64,000 bases of DNA from Natrinema salsiterrestre (GCF_029502005.1 NZ_JAMQOT010000010.1:51143-115142); one strand, 5' to 3'; counted from the stretch's first letter, positions 38,219 to 48,014 are shown. A program made the numbers and translations. Notes: a model not told the origin generated them from the sequence alone.

Positions 38219-41200
38219 TTAGTCTCCCCCGATTCCAACGATTCCAGCAAGCGTCCGTCGGTCCAAGAGATCGTTCTCGAGATAGTACGCAGGCGTTCGT
38301 GAGAGTAACAGACACTCATCACAGTAGCTGTGGCACCGCTCACAGCTCGCGATATCTATGATGTGCTCTTCGAGTGTGTCTGCCTCTTCGAACACTTGCC
38401 AGGTGATTCCATTACCTCCCTGTCGGCCGTCGACGATATAGATGTCTAACGTTTCGTCAGTGGTACTCGTCTTCACGTTGAAGTCGGACCGGTCACAATT
38501 GGCGACGATTGCGACCGCCTTCTCAAGCGATTGCTCGAGGCTAACCAGTGCCTGTGGCCAGGACTTCTCGTCGTGAGCCACACTATCGTATCGATCCTGA
38601 ACGCTCGCGAGGTCGACACGGAAGTGAAGGCCCTGTGTATGGTACTGCTGCCCAACGGGACGGTACGTCTCTTCCTCCACGTCTTCTAACTGATCGAGCC
38701 ACGAGTCTCCAGTTGAACCTGACTCGTTCTCATCACGCTCGACGAGGGCTTCCGACCGCAAGACCTTCTTTTTCGGGCTACTCGAGTGACGGCGCTCGAA
38801 CGCGTAGATGAAATTGGTCAGTTCAAACTGGCCATAGCTGACGGTTGCTGGCAGGCCGAACAGCGGAATCTCTTCCGATTCGTGGAAATCCTCCGTCGCA
38901 CGACGAACGTGTGTCGTCATGAGCCCACGAGTACTGTAGCCGCGTTGACCTCCAACTGCTGACTTGCATTCGACGCTACTGACGCCGTGGATGTCCGTTA
39001 TTTCGAGAGGGTCATCGCAATGTGGACAGAACTTCTGATCTTTCTCGTAACTCTCGAACGGACGGTCACAGTCTTCGTTCGTACACACGGCGAGTTCCAC
39101 GATAGAAGAGGAAGTCGCTCGAACGTCGTCGACAATGTAATCCGTTCCGTGAAGTGTGAGCACCGCACCCAAATCGTTCTCCTCACCGGGGTACATGTCG
39201 TACAGACGCCCTGACGACTCGAAGCTGATGTGGTCCCTGCGGCCGCTGAATTTTACTGGGAACGTCTGACCGAAGTTGCGGTAGTTCGCTAGGTATCCCA
39301 GCCGTGAGAGCCACTGATCAAGCCGGCTATTCGTCTCCGTGAGGTTCTTGTTCGCATCAGCCCCGCTCGACATTGACGTAAGCCGTGAGAACGTCTGTTC
39401 CGTCCGCGTTGACAGCGAGAGCGGCCCTTCATCGAAGAAGACCTCCTCGTAGACTTCGACACCACGTGAGCCGAACACCGACTCGACGTGTTCACGAAGC
39501 AGGTCGTCCATCTCCTCGCGGATGAAATCATCGAGAATCGAGAGATGCTTCTCGACCGCGGAAACGTAGCTGTTCAAGTTCTCTCGCTGGGGCTCCGAAA
39601 GGGTGAAGACGCGCTCGAAGACGTTCGATTCGTGTGGGTTCCGGGCCAGGTAGGCGAACACCTCCGTCACGACGTGGCCGGCGAGTAGTTCGTCGAAGTC
39701 GTACGGGTCCGGTACTCGGATCGGTTCGAACCCTGCGAGGTATTGCTCGAGGTTCCCATAGTAGTGCCCGTCGACCGGGTGGGTCCCTCGAGCGACGGTC
39801 ATCACGAGCGACGAACTACCGCGGGTACGCCCCGTTCGTCCCGACCGCTGCACGTAGTTCGTCAACGTCGGTGGGATCCCCACCTGGGCTACCGTGTCGA
39901 GAGTCCCGATATCGACTCCGAGTTCCATCGTCGGCGTGGCACTGACGACGTTGACGTCCGGGTCGTCTTTTCGGAATCCTTCCTCGATTGCACCACGGAG
40001 CGTGTGTGGGATATCTCCCTTGTGTATTCCGACGGTTATGAATTCAGGCTCCTTGCCGTCGTGCAACGGTCGCGTGACGTCGTGGGCCCAGTGGTCGATC
40101 GCGTACGGCCAATCGGAATCCACCGTTGCGTAGCCGGGATCGGCTCTGAGCGTATCACCTCCGCGGGTGAACCGCTGATACGTCTCGAGTGTGTCACCGC
40201 AGTTCTGACACTCGTGGACCCCGTCTCCGTCGTCAGGGACGGGATAAGACGAGTAACAGGAAGAACAGAATGCAGCGCGCGGGAGTAACACGATCGTCGA
40301 CTCGTCGCGACGAGGCGATCTGATGAAGACCCCGCTATCCGCTGGCTCGTCCTGGAGGGCTGCTTCGTTGACTTTCTCGCGAGCGTCCTCGAGATACTCG
40401 TGTACTTCCTCGCGTGCAGACTCGTCAATTCCAGCCATCTGCACGGCGTTTTGCACTTCTTCCCAGGACTGGAGCGAAATGATCCCCTCCTCGAGGAACG
40501 CTTTGAGGATGTCGTCGAGAATGTCGTCGATCCGCTGTCTCGAGATTTCCATTCGACTGTCGAGACGGTCGACCATTTTCTCTCTCGTCAGGCCGTCGAA
40601 AGCGACCTTGTTGTATCGGAAGGTATCGCTTTGGCCCAGCACGAACATCGTGTACAGTTGGTGGGCAACGACGAGCGCTTCCGGATCCTCGAAGGACGTC
40701 ACCGGTTTTGCGGTTATCATCGCACTCTCGATGAGATTTTCACACCGGCTCAACATCGCGTGTGCCTCGATATCGTCGAGGAGCGTCCGCAGGAAGTTGT
40801 AGGCCGTCCCGTCTTCGTCGATCTCGTTCTGGATGAGCGGCTGCCAGTACTCCTCGCGTAGTCGGTCTGACACGGTCCGGAACAGCTCGTAGTTGTCCAT
40901 CTCCCCGCCGGCTTCGATGAGTTCCTGGACGTAGAGCGTCTCCGCCATCAGCCCGTATTCGGTTTCGATGATCCGGTCACCGACGCTTTCGGCAGCGCTT
41001 CGAGAATCGGAGAAAACGAGGGTCTTCTTCGATGGTGTCACCCGACAGATTTCGGTCAGCATGTACGACAGCAGCGAGGACGTCGGAACGCCAGCGTCAG
41101 TGGTGTTGATCCAGCCCTCACAACCCGGACACTCGTCGACGGGGCTATCGGCACTAATCGGCGCAAACACCGTTTCATCGCCGCTGTCGTCCCACTCGAG

Positions 41201-42946
41201 ATACGGTTCGTGACATCGTCGACAGAACTGCATTTCCGGAAGCGCACTGGTACACTCCGGGCACTTGCTGTCACGGGTCACGAGCTTACACTCTTGACAC
41301 CAGTAGACCTTATGCGGCGGCTTCAGGAAGACGTGATACTTTTCGGTGACGATCCCGGCGAGCTGACCGAACGCCATCACGGTCGCGAGAACTCCCTCCG
41401 GATCATCGAGTCCGAGCTCGGCCGCTTCGGCGATTAAGTCGTCGTAGGCTTTGAATTCGACTTCGCCCGTCGTTCCCGAATCGAACCACGAGGCGAACGC
41501 AGGAACTTCGGGGACGGCACTGATGACGAACTCGTACCAGCCGCTGAAGAACCCACTATCCTCGATAACGGCTTCGACGACGGCGTTTCGACCCTCCACC
41601 GACGCGAGAATCTCGAGCTCGTCCTTTCCCCCGTGCTCAAGTAACAGTCCATCGAGGGCGTCGACAATCGGCTCGAGCATCCACTCCTCGGCTCGAGGTC
41701 CGGGCTGAAGGTCATCGGCTGCGATGAGCCCGATGGATCGAAGTGTCTCGAGTGCGCCCTCGAGTTCGAACTGTCCAATCTGTGTTTCAACGGGTCCTTC
41801 TACCTGTGCCAGCGCCAGTGTATGGACGATTTCCTCGAGTGTGGCTGGTTCGAACCGGTTGAAGTTTGGCGTATCCTGAACGGGGAACTCACGAGCAGTG
41901 AATGAGATGTCGTTGATGTCCCCTTTCGGAGTTCCGGTTAGATCGCTGGCCAGCGAGCGCGGGTCCTCGACCGTCGCCGAAACCATCGTAACTTGTGGAT
42001 TCCGGTCGGCATAAAACGATTTGAGTCGTCGGGAGAGAAGCGAGACGGCCGATCCTTGGATCCCACTCCAGACGTGTGCCTCATCGAAGACGATGTGCTT
42101 GACCGGCTGGTCGTTCGGCTCGGTCCCGAGAATTGCACGGGTCTCCGGGTTGTTCGAGACGAACATGTAATCAAGTGCCTCTGGAACCGTCAGCAGAATA
42201 TCGACGCCGCGACGGATCCCGTCTCGAGTGACCCGCACCCACGAGTACGAGTGGTCGTCAGTTCCGACGGACGTCTCGTCGAAGATTCGCAGCTTTTCCG
42301 ATTCATCACGCGGGTCGACGAGACCGCGAACGTAGGATCCTGCCTCGATTTCGTGGTCTCGAGTACCCACGCGCGTCGGCGTATCGGAATCCCAGATGCC
42401 GATTGTTATTCGGTCTTCCGGATCTCGATACTGGTTGATGTGGTCGAGATACGTGAGAAATCGGTTGAGTTGGTCAACACCGAGGGTTTTCATCGGATAG
42501 ACGATGATCGACTTCAATCCCTCTTCGTCCGTCGATAGGCAGTCGTTGAGGACAGGTAGAAAGAACGACTCGGTCTTCCCGGAGGCCGTCGGAACCGCCA
42601 GGATGGAGTCCTGATCAGTTGTCTCGATAGCCTCGATCGTTTCGGCCTGGTGTTGGTATAGCGACCCTGCGGTGTCTCCGCCGAACAGCTCCTCTACGAT
42701 TGCGTTGGTGATCGCCTCGTCATACCCCAGATCAGAGAGAAAGTCCATAGCAGGTTGGTCGTGGAACTGGGGTGCGTCGACGAACTCCACAAAGGGCCCC
42801 TTCTGCTCGATCAGGTCGTCCGTGACGAACGACGTTGCGTTATCGACGCCGTCCACTTCGTTGATCTTGGTCATCGCACGGTTCCACCAGGTAATCTCTG
42901 CGGCACGGTCTTTCGCGCTCTCGAGGGTATCGTGTGGTGTGTGCAT
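38219..42946 (-). CDS. 1575-aa DEAD/DEAH helicase with DUF1998, cluster B
   Basis: Motif I is VPTASGKTESFFLPV (about residues 118-132), motif II VFDEAHVWSG (about 290), and the second RecA fold has SATPTMELGVDIG and YVQRSGRTGR (about 1000-1045). Two inserted zinc clusters appear: CQEC, CPEC, CRRC and CPGC around 545-620, and CSSC with CQNC around 915-945. The C-terminal DUF1998 module has CPHC, a GGNGITWQVF segment and CERCHSYCDEC near residue 1535. The architecture is like MrfA, DrmA/DrmB and the large helicases of Dpd clusters. It is second in an operon behind the transglycosylase, separated from it by 261 bp, so an internal promoter is possible. It is probably the motor of the restriction half of cluster B. 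Confidence 0.8.
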   Translation of the reverse strand: MHTPHDTLESAKDRAAEITWWNRAMTKINEVDGVDNATSFVTDDLIEQKGPFVEFVDAPQFHDQPAMDFLSDLGYDEAITNAIVEELFGGDTAGSLYQHQAETIEAIETTDQDSILAVPTASGKTESFFLPVLNDCLSTDEEGLKSIIVYPMKTLGVDQLNRFLTYLDHINQYRDPEDRITIGIWDSDTPTRVGTRDHEIEAGSYVRGLVDPRDESEKLRIFDETSVGTDDHSYSWVRVTRDGIRRGVDILLTVPEALDYMFVSNNPETRAILGTEPNDQPVKHIVFDEAHVWSGIQGSAVSLLSRRLKSFYADRNPQVTMVSATVEDPRSLASDLTGTPKGDINDISFTAREFPVQDTPNFNRFEPATLEEIVHTLALAQVEGPVETQIGQFELEGALETLRSIGLIAADDLQPGPRAEEWMLEPIVDALDGLLLEHGGKDELEILASVEGRNAVVEAVIEDSGFFSGWYEFVISAVPEVPAFASWFDSGTTGEVEFKAYDDLIAEAAELGLDDPEGVLATVMAFGQLAGIVTEKYHVFLKPPHKVYWCQECKLVTRDSKCPECTSALPEMQFCRRCHEPYLEWDDSGDETVFAPISADSPVDECPGCEGWINTTDAGVPTSSLLSYMLTEICRVTPSKKTLVFSDSRSAAESVGDRIIETEYGLMAETLYVQELIEAGGEMDNYELFRTVSDRLREEYWQPLIQNEIDEDGTAYNFLRTLLDDIEAHAMLSRCENLIESAMITAKPVTSFEDPEALVVAHQLYTMFVLGQSDTFRYNKVAFDGLTREKMVDRLDSRMEISRQRIDDILDDILKAFLEEGIISLQSWEEVQNAVQMAGIDESAREEVHEYLEDAREKVNEAALQDEPADSGVFIRSPRRDESTIVLLPRAAFCSSCYSSYPVPDDGDGVHECQNCGDTLETYQRFTRGGDTLRADPGYATVDSDWPYAIDHWAHDVTRPLHDGKEPEFITVGIHKGDIPHTLRGAIEEGFRKDDPDVNVVSATPTMELGVDIGTLDTVAQVGIPPTLTNYVQRSGRTGRTRGSSSLVMTVARGTHPVDGHYYGNLEQYLAGFEPIRVPDPYDFDELLAGHVVTEVFAYLARNPHESNVFERVFTLSEPQRENLNSYVSAVEKHLSILDDFIREEMDDLLREHVESVFGSRGVEVYEEVFFDEGPLSLSTRTEQTFSRLTSMSSGADANKNLTETNSRLDQWLSRLGYLANYRNFGQTFPVKFSGRRDHISFESSGRLYDMYPGEENDLGAVLTLHGTDYIVDDVRATSSSIVELAVCTNEDCDRPFESYEKDQKFCPHCDDPLEITDIHGVSSVECKSAVGGQRGYSTRGLMTTHVRRATEDFHESEEIPLFGLPATVSYGQFELTNFIYAFERRHSSSPKKKVLRSEALVERDENESGSTGDSWLDQLEDVEEETYRPVGQQYHTQGLHFRVDLASVQDRYDSVAHDEKSWPQALVSLEQSLEKAVAIVANCDRSDFNVKTSTTDETLDIYIVDGRQGGNGITWQVFEEADTLEEHIIDIASCERCHSYCDECLLLSRTPAYYLENDLLDRRTLAGIVGIGGD

Positions 42947-43207
42947 CGTGTGAAATATTAACTTATACTCAGTTGCCTCGTCCTTGTGTGTCGGCTCTTA
43001 TAAGATGTTTCGCTTAGATGTTATTTGTCCTTCCCCGAAACGGCGCTCCTAGGCGGGCGACACTCACGGAAAGACAAATCGATGGACAAGAATACTATTC
43101 CTGGTGATGGTGGGAAAATTCAATGGTTAAGTCTACATATTGTTCTCTCGTCAATTAGTATGTTATATCCGAAGGGTTACAGATTGTCATTAATAGGGGA
43201 AATTCGA

Positions 43208-45217
43208 TTATCTGTCTTCACAATTGATTGAGTCCAAATAATCGAGCAACTCCTGGATATTAGTATTGCGGAAGTGTTCAGTAAGCTGGAGTGACTTCGG
43301 GTTTCGAGGAAAGACGATTTCATCGCTCGCCCCAATATTAGATTTTTCAAGGGCTGTTTTGATAACATCACGGTATTCTGCACTAGCGACATATGCCACG
43401 ATCTCGTCGTAGTGCTCACCGTAGGTTTCCAAGTACGTCTGTAGTCGTTCTGTGACCAAATTTATTTGCTCAGTGTCTTCACTGGTAAGCATATACTCGT
43501 AGCCGAGAACTGAATCCTCCTGCTCTTTCTCTTCAGGCACGGGGCCGTACATCCCCGAAAGAGTCACTTTGTGAATCTGGTCGCGTTTGTCTTCGAGTTT
43601 TGTCTCGAGAACCGAGTGGGTTCGGGACTCCGAGTAGGGCTTTTTTTGGCTACACGGAACGAGCAGCAGCACCCGCTTATCAGCAGGTGGCTCATACCGC
43701 TGGGTGAGGATATTGAAACTGCTCGGATTATACTTCAACGAAATACTCCGCGTTTCGGTGCTTTCATCGACGCCACCGCCCCATTTCGAAAGTTTCGTCT
43801 GATCACTCGTCAGCTCTGGTCCTGCAACCAAATCATATGCTTCCTTCTGTTCAAGATCGCGACGAAGTTTCTTATCCCGAAGCTGTGCCTGCTTCAGCCC
43901 CTTCTTGATATCCGGGTTGTCCCGGGCAAAGTCGATAACGTACTCGAGAAGTGTACCCTGTTGGATCTGATCACGCACTCGCTGAAGTTCGGAGTTATAG
44001 ACCTCGAAGTTGTGTCTCGCGAGCGCCGCATAGTAGTCGCTCTTAATTGGGTCGCCGTTGCTCTTACGCTCTTGGCGCTCGTCATAGCTGAGATCCATGT
44101 TAAGCTCCTCGACGAGTGTGTTGTAGTCAACTCCACTCTCTGGACCACATAGCGTACAGTGATCGAGCATACATGGGAAGTCACCGTCATTCAGATACGG
44201 CTCGAGATCGTTGATATGAACTGTCTCCCACGTGTCTGGGAGAGTATACTTTGCATAGGTTGCAGTCTGAACGTGGGTTGAGCAGTCGAAGGTGTCGACA
44301 CCGAGTAAGGATAGGAGTGACACTTGTTTCCCGCCAACACCAAAAACGTGAATTCCGATTTCGTCTGCTCGAGAGGACGGTATCGCATCGGTTGCTCCCT
44401 GTACGATATCAATGAGAACGTCGATGCTACTTCGAAGTGGAACGAGTGAACCGATGGCGAATCCTTCAAAGGATTGCTCTACATTTGCCTCTTCAATTCG
44501 TTCAAGGAACGTACCGACGTACCAGTTTACTGTTTCATAATCGTGTCCATGGAGCGCTACGTAAACACCCGGTTCGTCACCGTCTCGCTTTTGTTGCTTC
44601 AGCCGCTCAGCTGCAGCCTCATTTTTCGGGAATCCCTCACTAAGCGTATCAGGCTCCTCGATAATCTTGAGACACTCAACTGCACTATCGATACTACGCT
44701 CCATCCGTTCGACTTTCTCGTCTTCGTTCAGCTTTGGAGGAATAGGGTAGTCGAGCGTTGCGATGATGTCAGCTCCAAAGTCAATCTGAAGCCCAAGAAT
44801 ACTCTTTGGGGTAGTGTATAGCCCCCACTCATTTTTGGCCCCACCCTCGACTGGTGCTTGGCCAAACGTATTCGAATTCATCAGTTTGAATCCGCCCGAA
44901 TCGATGAAGACAGGGGCGTCGAGATCGTCAAAACGCTCGTGGAAAGTTTCAGATCGCCAAAAGTCATTTAGATTTTCCGGAGAAACACCATAGTCCGTGA
45001 AGCTCATTGCCTGGAACATAATCCCGTCTAAATGCGCTCCATCAATGAGGTTATCTCGTATGCGACGCCAGATTCCACCGGACTTCTCTGTGGTACCTCC
45101 GATGAAATTTATGACAGGAAAGAGAGCTGGTGTAGAAACGGGTCCATGTGGAACGCAGAGCTCACCGAGGCGACCATATCCATCTTCACCTTTCTCCTCA
45201 ACTCGGAACTCCGCCAT
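43208..45217 (-). CDS. dpdA: DpdA-like DNA transglycosylase with C-terminal archaeosine-type domain, cluster B
   Basis: 669 aa. The TGT barrel occupies residues 1-430 with FIDSGGF (104-110, catalytic Asp106), GVDTFDC (306-312), and a zinc site CMLDHCTLC (Cys349, 354, 357) with His402. A linker follows, then residues 515-669 form a second domain with PCSQKKPYSESRTH (521-534), LSGMYGPVP and YVASAEYRDVI, as in the domain next to TGT in archaeosine enzymes (DUF5591/DUF6884-like). No PUA domain is present. DpdA inserts preQ0 in place of guanine in DNA. The operon partners (helicase, ATPase, small proteins) fit a Dpd-like modification-restriction system. It is first in the operon and divergent from a small zinc-protein gene. 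Confidence 0.8.
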   Translation of the reverse strand: MAEFRVEEKGEDGYGRLGELCVPHGPVSTPALFPVINFIGGTTEKSGGIWRRIRDNLIDGAHLDGIMFQAMSFTDYGVSPENLNDFWRSETFHERFDDLDAPVFIDSGGFKLMNSNTFGQAPVEGGAKNEWGLYTTPKSILGLQIDFGADIIATLDYPIPPKLNEDEKVERMERSIDSAVECLKIIEEPDTLSEGFPKNEAAAERLKQQKRDGDEPGVYVALHGHDYETVNWYVGTFLERIEEANVEQSFEGFAIGSLVPLRSSIDVLIDIVQGATDAIPSSRADEIGIHVFGVGGKQVSLLSLLGVDTFDCSTHVQTATYAKYTLPDTWETVHINDLEPYLNDGDFPCMLDHCTLCGPESGVDYNTLVEELNMDLSYDERQERKSNGDPIKSDYYAALARHNFEVYNSELQRVRDQIQQGTLLEYVIDFARDNPDIKKGLKQAQLRDKKLRRDLEQKEAYDLVAGPELTSDQTKLSKWGGGVDESTETRSISLKYNPSSFNILTQRYEPPADKRVLLLVPCSQKKPYSESRTHSVLETKLEDKRDQIHKVTLSGMYGPVPEEKEQEDSVLGYEYMLTSEDTEQINLVTERLQTYLETYGEHYDEIVAYVASAEYRDVIKTALEKSNIGASDEIVFPRNPKSLQLTEHFRNTNIQELLDYLDSINCEDR

Positions 45218-45388
45218 TGGTTACTGCCCTATGAAGGACATATGCTGAAATATCTTCTTTGTTCGCTTTCAATAGATGTAATCTTTCACAGGAATCCGGC
45301 ATGGATACCGGTTCCAAGTTCCAGCAAGCAGGATTTGAGTGATGGAGGTATCGCAATAAAATCATATAAGTCTAAAAGAAAAATTATG

Positions 45389-45418
45389 TTTATTACGCCA
45401 CGAAGGGGCGGAGGCGAA
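45389..45418 (+). promoter_or_regulatory. TTTATT plus hairpin leader element, copy 5
   Basis: GTTTATTACGCCacgaaGGGGCGGAGGCG, directly before ATG 45424. The stem is CGCC/GGCG rather than CCCC/GGGG, so the structure is kept while the sequence differs. Confidence 0.5.
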
Positions 45419-45423
45419 TCTAG

Positions 45424-45735
45424 ATGAATGTCCAACTTGAAATTACATTGCAAAATGGAGAAACCACTCATATTAGCGGTAGCAAGCGGGACGACTGGCA
45501 GGGCCTGACAGACCCATGTCCAGAATGCAGGAGTTGTGAATTCGATCATTTTAGGGTGACTGGAGGGCACTACGGAAAGCAAGGCAGCTCTGTAATTATG
45601 CGGACAGACTACTGGAGCGTAGAACAGACCCTATTCACCCGGTGCAAGTCCTGTAATGAAATACTCTTCAAGCACCCAGCTTTTGACCTGCTCTTCGATC
45701 CAGATGGTGAGAATAACGCTGTGATCGAAATGTGA
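45424..45735 (+). CDS. Small zinc-ribbon protein
   Basis: 103 aa with two cysteine groups, CPECRSC (about residues 32-38) and CKSC (about 74-77), likely one zinc site. Beta-rich N-terminus (MNVQLEITLQNGETTHISGS). Family not recognised. It is divergent from cluster B (about 200 bp between starts) and carries the hairpin leader. It could be a regulator. Confidence 0.65.
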   Translation: MNVQLEITLQNGETTHISGSKRDDWQGLTDPCPECRSCEFDHFRVTGGHYGKQGSSVIMRTDYWSVEQTLFTRCKSCNEILFKHPAFDLLFDPDGENNAVIEM

Positions 45736-45886
45736 TTACAGAGTACCAAAGCGAATGCCACCACGTTCACGTGGGGGATGAAGCCGACGTGGTGATTGTC
45801 CCGCCCTGGCCGGCGGCTACTCCTTACCCATCTGGGCAAGTATGAAATCCTCTCGAGACGTCTCGAGATTTCGTATTGAGTGACAT

Positions 45887-46126
45887 CTACCCAATCTCGA
45901 GTGTATCGACGGCCTCGCATGGTTCGACATCGTACTCAAGGAGACGATCGGTGGCCAGCTGCCAGGCCTGCTCGGCGAGCTTAGGATCAGCCTGTTCGTA
46001 GTGGACTAAAAACTCGGTCAGTGCAACGGCGATCAGGAGGTCCTCTCGACGATTGGTCAGCGACATCGCCGCTTGTTTGGCTAGGTGCCGACACTGCTCA
46101 ACGAAGTCGAGGAGATCGAGTTCCAT
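45887..46126 (-). CDS. Small helical protein
   Basis: 79 aa: MELDLLDFVEQCRHLAKQAA, then SLTNRREDLLIAVALTEFLV. It looks like a conserved haloarchaeal small protein, all helical, with no motif. It lies 125 nt from the end of the DUF262-HNH gene on the same strand, with room for its own promoter. Confidence 0.6.
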   Translation of the reverse strand: MELDLLDFVEQCRHLAKQAAMSLTNRREDLLIAVALTEFLVHYEQADPKLAEQAWQLATDRLLEYDVEPCEAVDTLEIG

Positions 46127-46250
46127 AGATCAAAACCGATTTCCTCGGCTTCATCCTTCTAACCCGGGTATCCGGTACTTTGATCGTTATTTAACGCGAC
46201 AGAAAAATAAATCGTGGGGATGTGTGGACGGCCGAAGCGCCGCGACCGGG

Positions 46251-48014
46251 TTATAGGACCCAGATGTCGGCAGAGATCTCTGCCATCTCCTCTGAACGCT
46301 TGTCGACCTTGTCTAGGTCCCAGCTCGAGTAGCAGTTGGCGAGCTCCGTCGCCATCGCATAGTTCGAGGTGAGGTAGTGCGGGTCGCGCTTCTGCTCGAA
46401 CGGATCGTCAGAGGCTTTGATATTTTTGCGGTCCTCCAGCAGCGTGAGGTTCCCGACCCGACTCACATCGAGTTCGAGTTCCTCCTTAGTGGCCGTGAGG
46501 TAGTTGTGCCACTTCGCGTACTTCTTCGCGTTATAGCGCTGGGGAATGACGTGCTCGACATCCGCCCGGCCCATCGGGCCACCGAAACCGCTGTGGCGCT
46601 TAGCCTTCGGCAGGTAGTGCTCGTGCTCGAGCACCGTCAAGGCGTAGGCCGTCTTCGCGCCCTTGTTCCAGTCTTTGCGAGCGAACTCGCGACGAAACTC
46701 TTCTTTCGAGGGCATCTCTGGTTCGAGCCCCTTCTTTACCGCCTTAACTGGATTCGGTTGGCTGAACGCGGGCGAAATTCCCTTGCTCGACGAGCCGTGG
46801 ATGAGGCGCAGGTAGGCCTGAATCTCCTGAGGGACGCGGCGCTCGACTGTCCGGCGGACGAACGAGAACTTCTCGACCAGGACGGCGATGTCCTTGAACT
46901 CACTCGGTGAGACGCCACGGAACTCCCCACCCATCAGGAGGATGCGTCCGGGCTTCGCACCGATAGTGTCGAGCGCCTCGAGGTGACGGTTGATTTCGTC
47001 AGCCTGGGTTTTCGACGCCTTGGTGTGCCGGTAGTTCACCGAGGCGATGTCGCTGTACGTCTCGGCGGCCATGGTGAGCCACTCGACGTACTCGAGGAGG
47101 TCAATTCCGAGGTTGTCGAGTCGCTCGTCAACGATGTGCTTGATCGTCGGGTAGAGGTCACCACCCGAGATCTTCTTGTTGACCGGAACCAAGTCACCGG
47201 CCATAGTGATATAACGGAGCGCGCGCGTCTCGTTGTGTCCTTCGAGGGCTCGACGGAACTCGAGCCACTCGTCCTTGACGAGTTCGAAGTCGACCGATGG
47301 GTCGGCGTCAGCAACCTCGAGGATACGGTTTTTCACCCGGTCGACCGGAGTCAGCTGAGCCCCGCGGCCGTTGCGCTCCTCGAAAATACGGTAGGGGCTG
47401 AACTGGTTACCAATGTTGATGACGACCACAGCCTGACGCTCAAGGATGAGCTTCTCGAGGGACCGAAGGTCGCCGACGTTGTTGACGCGCTCGTCGAAGG
47501 ATTCACGAATCTGGTTCGCGAGCTTGTTCATCGCCTCGTGGTTCGTAGTGGCTGTCGGATTCTGTATCAGCTGCTGGAACGCGGGATCGTCAAGTTCCGT
47601 CAGGACGACTTTGGGCTTGCGCCCCCCGCGCGTCGCGATGGTCATGTACTCCTCGCGGAGGAATTTGGCCGCTGCCGGGTCCGAGAAGTCATTCTCGTAC
47701 ATGTCTGCCATGTTGGCGACCATGAGCTGAGTGACCAGAGTACGCTGTTGACCGTCCACGAGGATCTGCCGAGAGACAGGCCCGCTGTTGTCAGGCTGGA
47801 CAAGGAACGACCCGATGTAACGCACGTCGGGCGAGGTAGGGTCGTTCGCGTACGCATCGATATCGTCCATCAGCTGGTCGAAGTTGTCTGCCATCCAGGC
47901 GACGCGACGCTGGAGGTCCGGAACCTCCAACTGTTCGCTTCGCTGGAACTGTTCTGCGAGTGTCGTCGTTTCCGGAACGATGTTTGTAAGCCGTCCCGGT
48001 GTTGCTTGTGCCAT
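46251..48014 (-). CDS. Second DUF262-HNH (GmrSD/SspE-like) protein
   Basis: 587 aa. The DUF262 part contains LEVPDLQRRVAWMADNFDQL and ILVDGQQRTLVTQL (about residues 83-96), with FEERNGRGAQLTPVDRVKNR further on. The C-terminal HNH/DUF1524 part has ADVEHVIPQRYN (about 480) and VGNLTLLEDRKNIKASDDPF (about 520). This is the single-chain GmrSD/BrxU/SspE plan: nucleotide-dependent DNA cleavage controlled by a base or backbone modification. It differs in length and sequence from the 813-aa protein at 10383. A decayed fragment of a close relative is at 26828. Confidence 0.85.
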   Translation of the reverse strand: MAQATPGRLTNIVPETTTLAEQFQRSEQLEVPDLQRRVAWMADNFDQLMDDIDAYANDPTSPDVRYIGSFLVQPDNSGPVSRQILVDGQQRTLVTQLMVANMADMYENDFSDPAAAKFLREEYMTIATRGGRKPKVVLTELDDPAFQQLIQNPTATTNHEAMNKLANQIRESFDERVNNVGDLRSLEKLILERQAVVVINIGNQFSPYRIFEERNGRGAQLTPVDRVKNRILEVADADPSVDFELVKDEWLEFRRALEGHNETRALRYITMAGDLVPVNKKISGGDLYPTIKHIVDERLDNLGIDLLEYVEWLTMAAETYSDIASVNYRHTKASKTQADEINRHLEALDTIGAKPGRILLMGGEFRGVSPSEFKDIAVLVEKFSFVRRTVERRVPQEIQAYLRLIHGSSSKGISPAFSQPNPVKAVKKGLEPEMPSKEEFRREFARKDWNKGAKTAYALTVLEHEHYLPKAKRHSGFGGPMGRADVEHVIPQRYNAKKYAKWHNYLTATKEELELDVSRVGNLTLLEDRKNIKASDDPFEQKRDPHYLTSNYAMATELANCYSSWDLDKVDKRSEEMAEISADIWVL

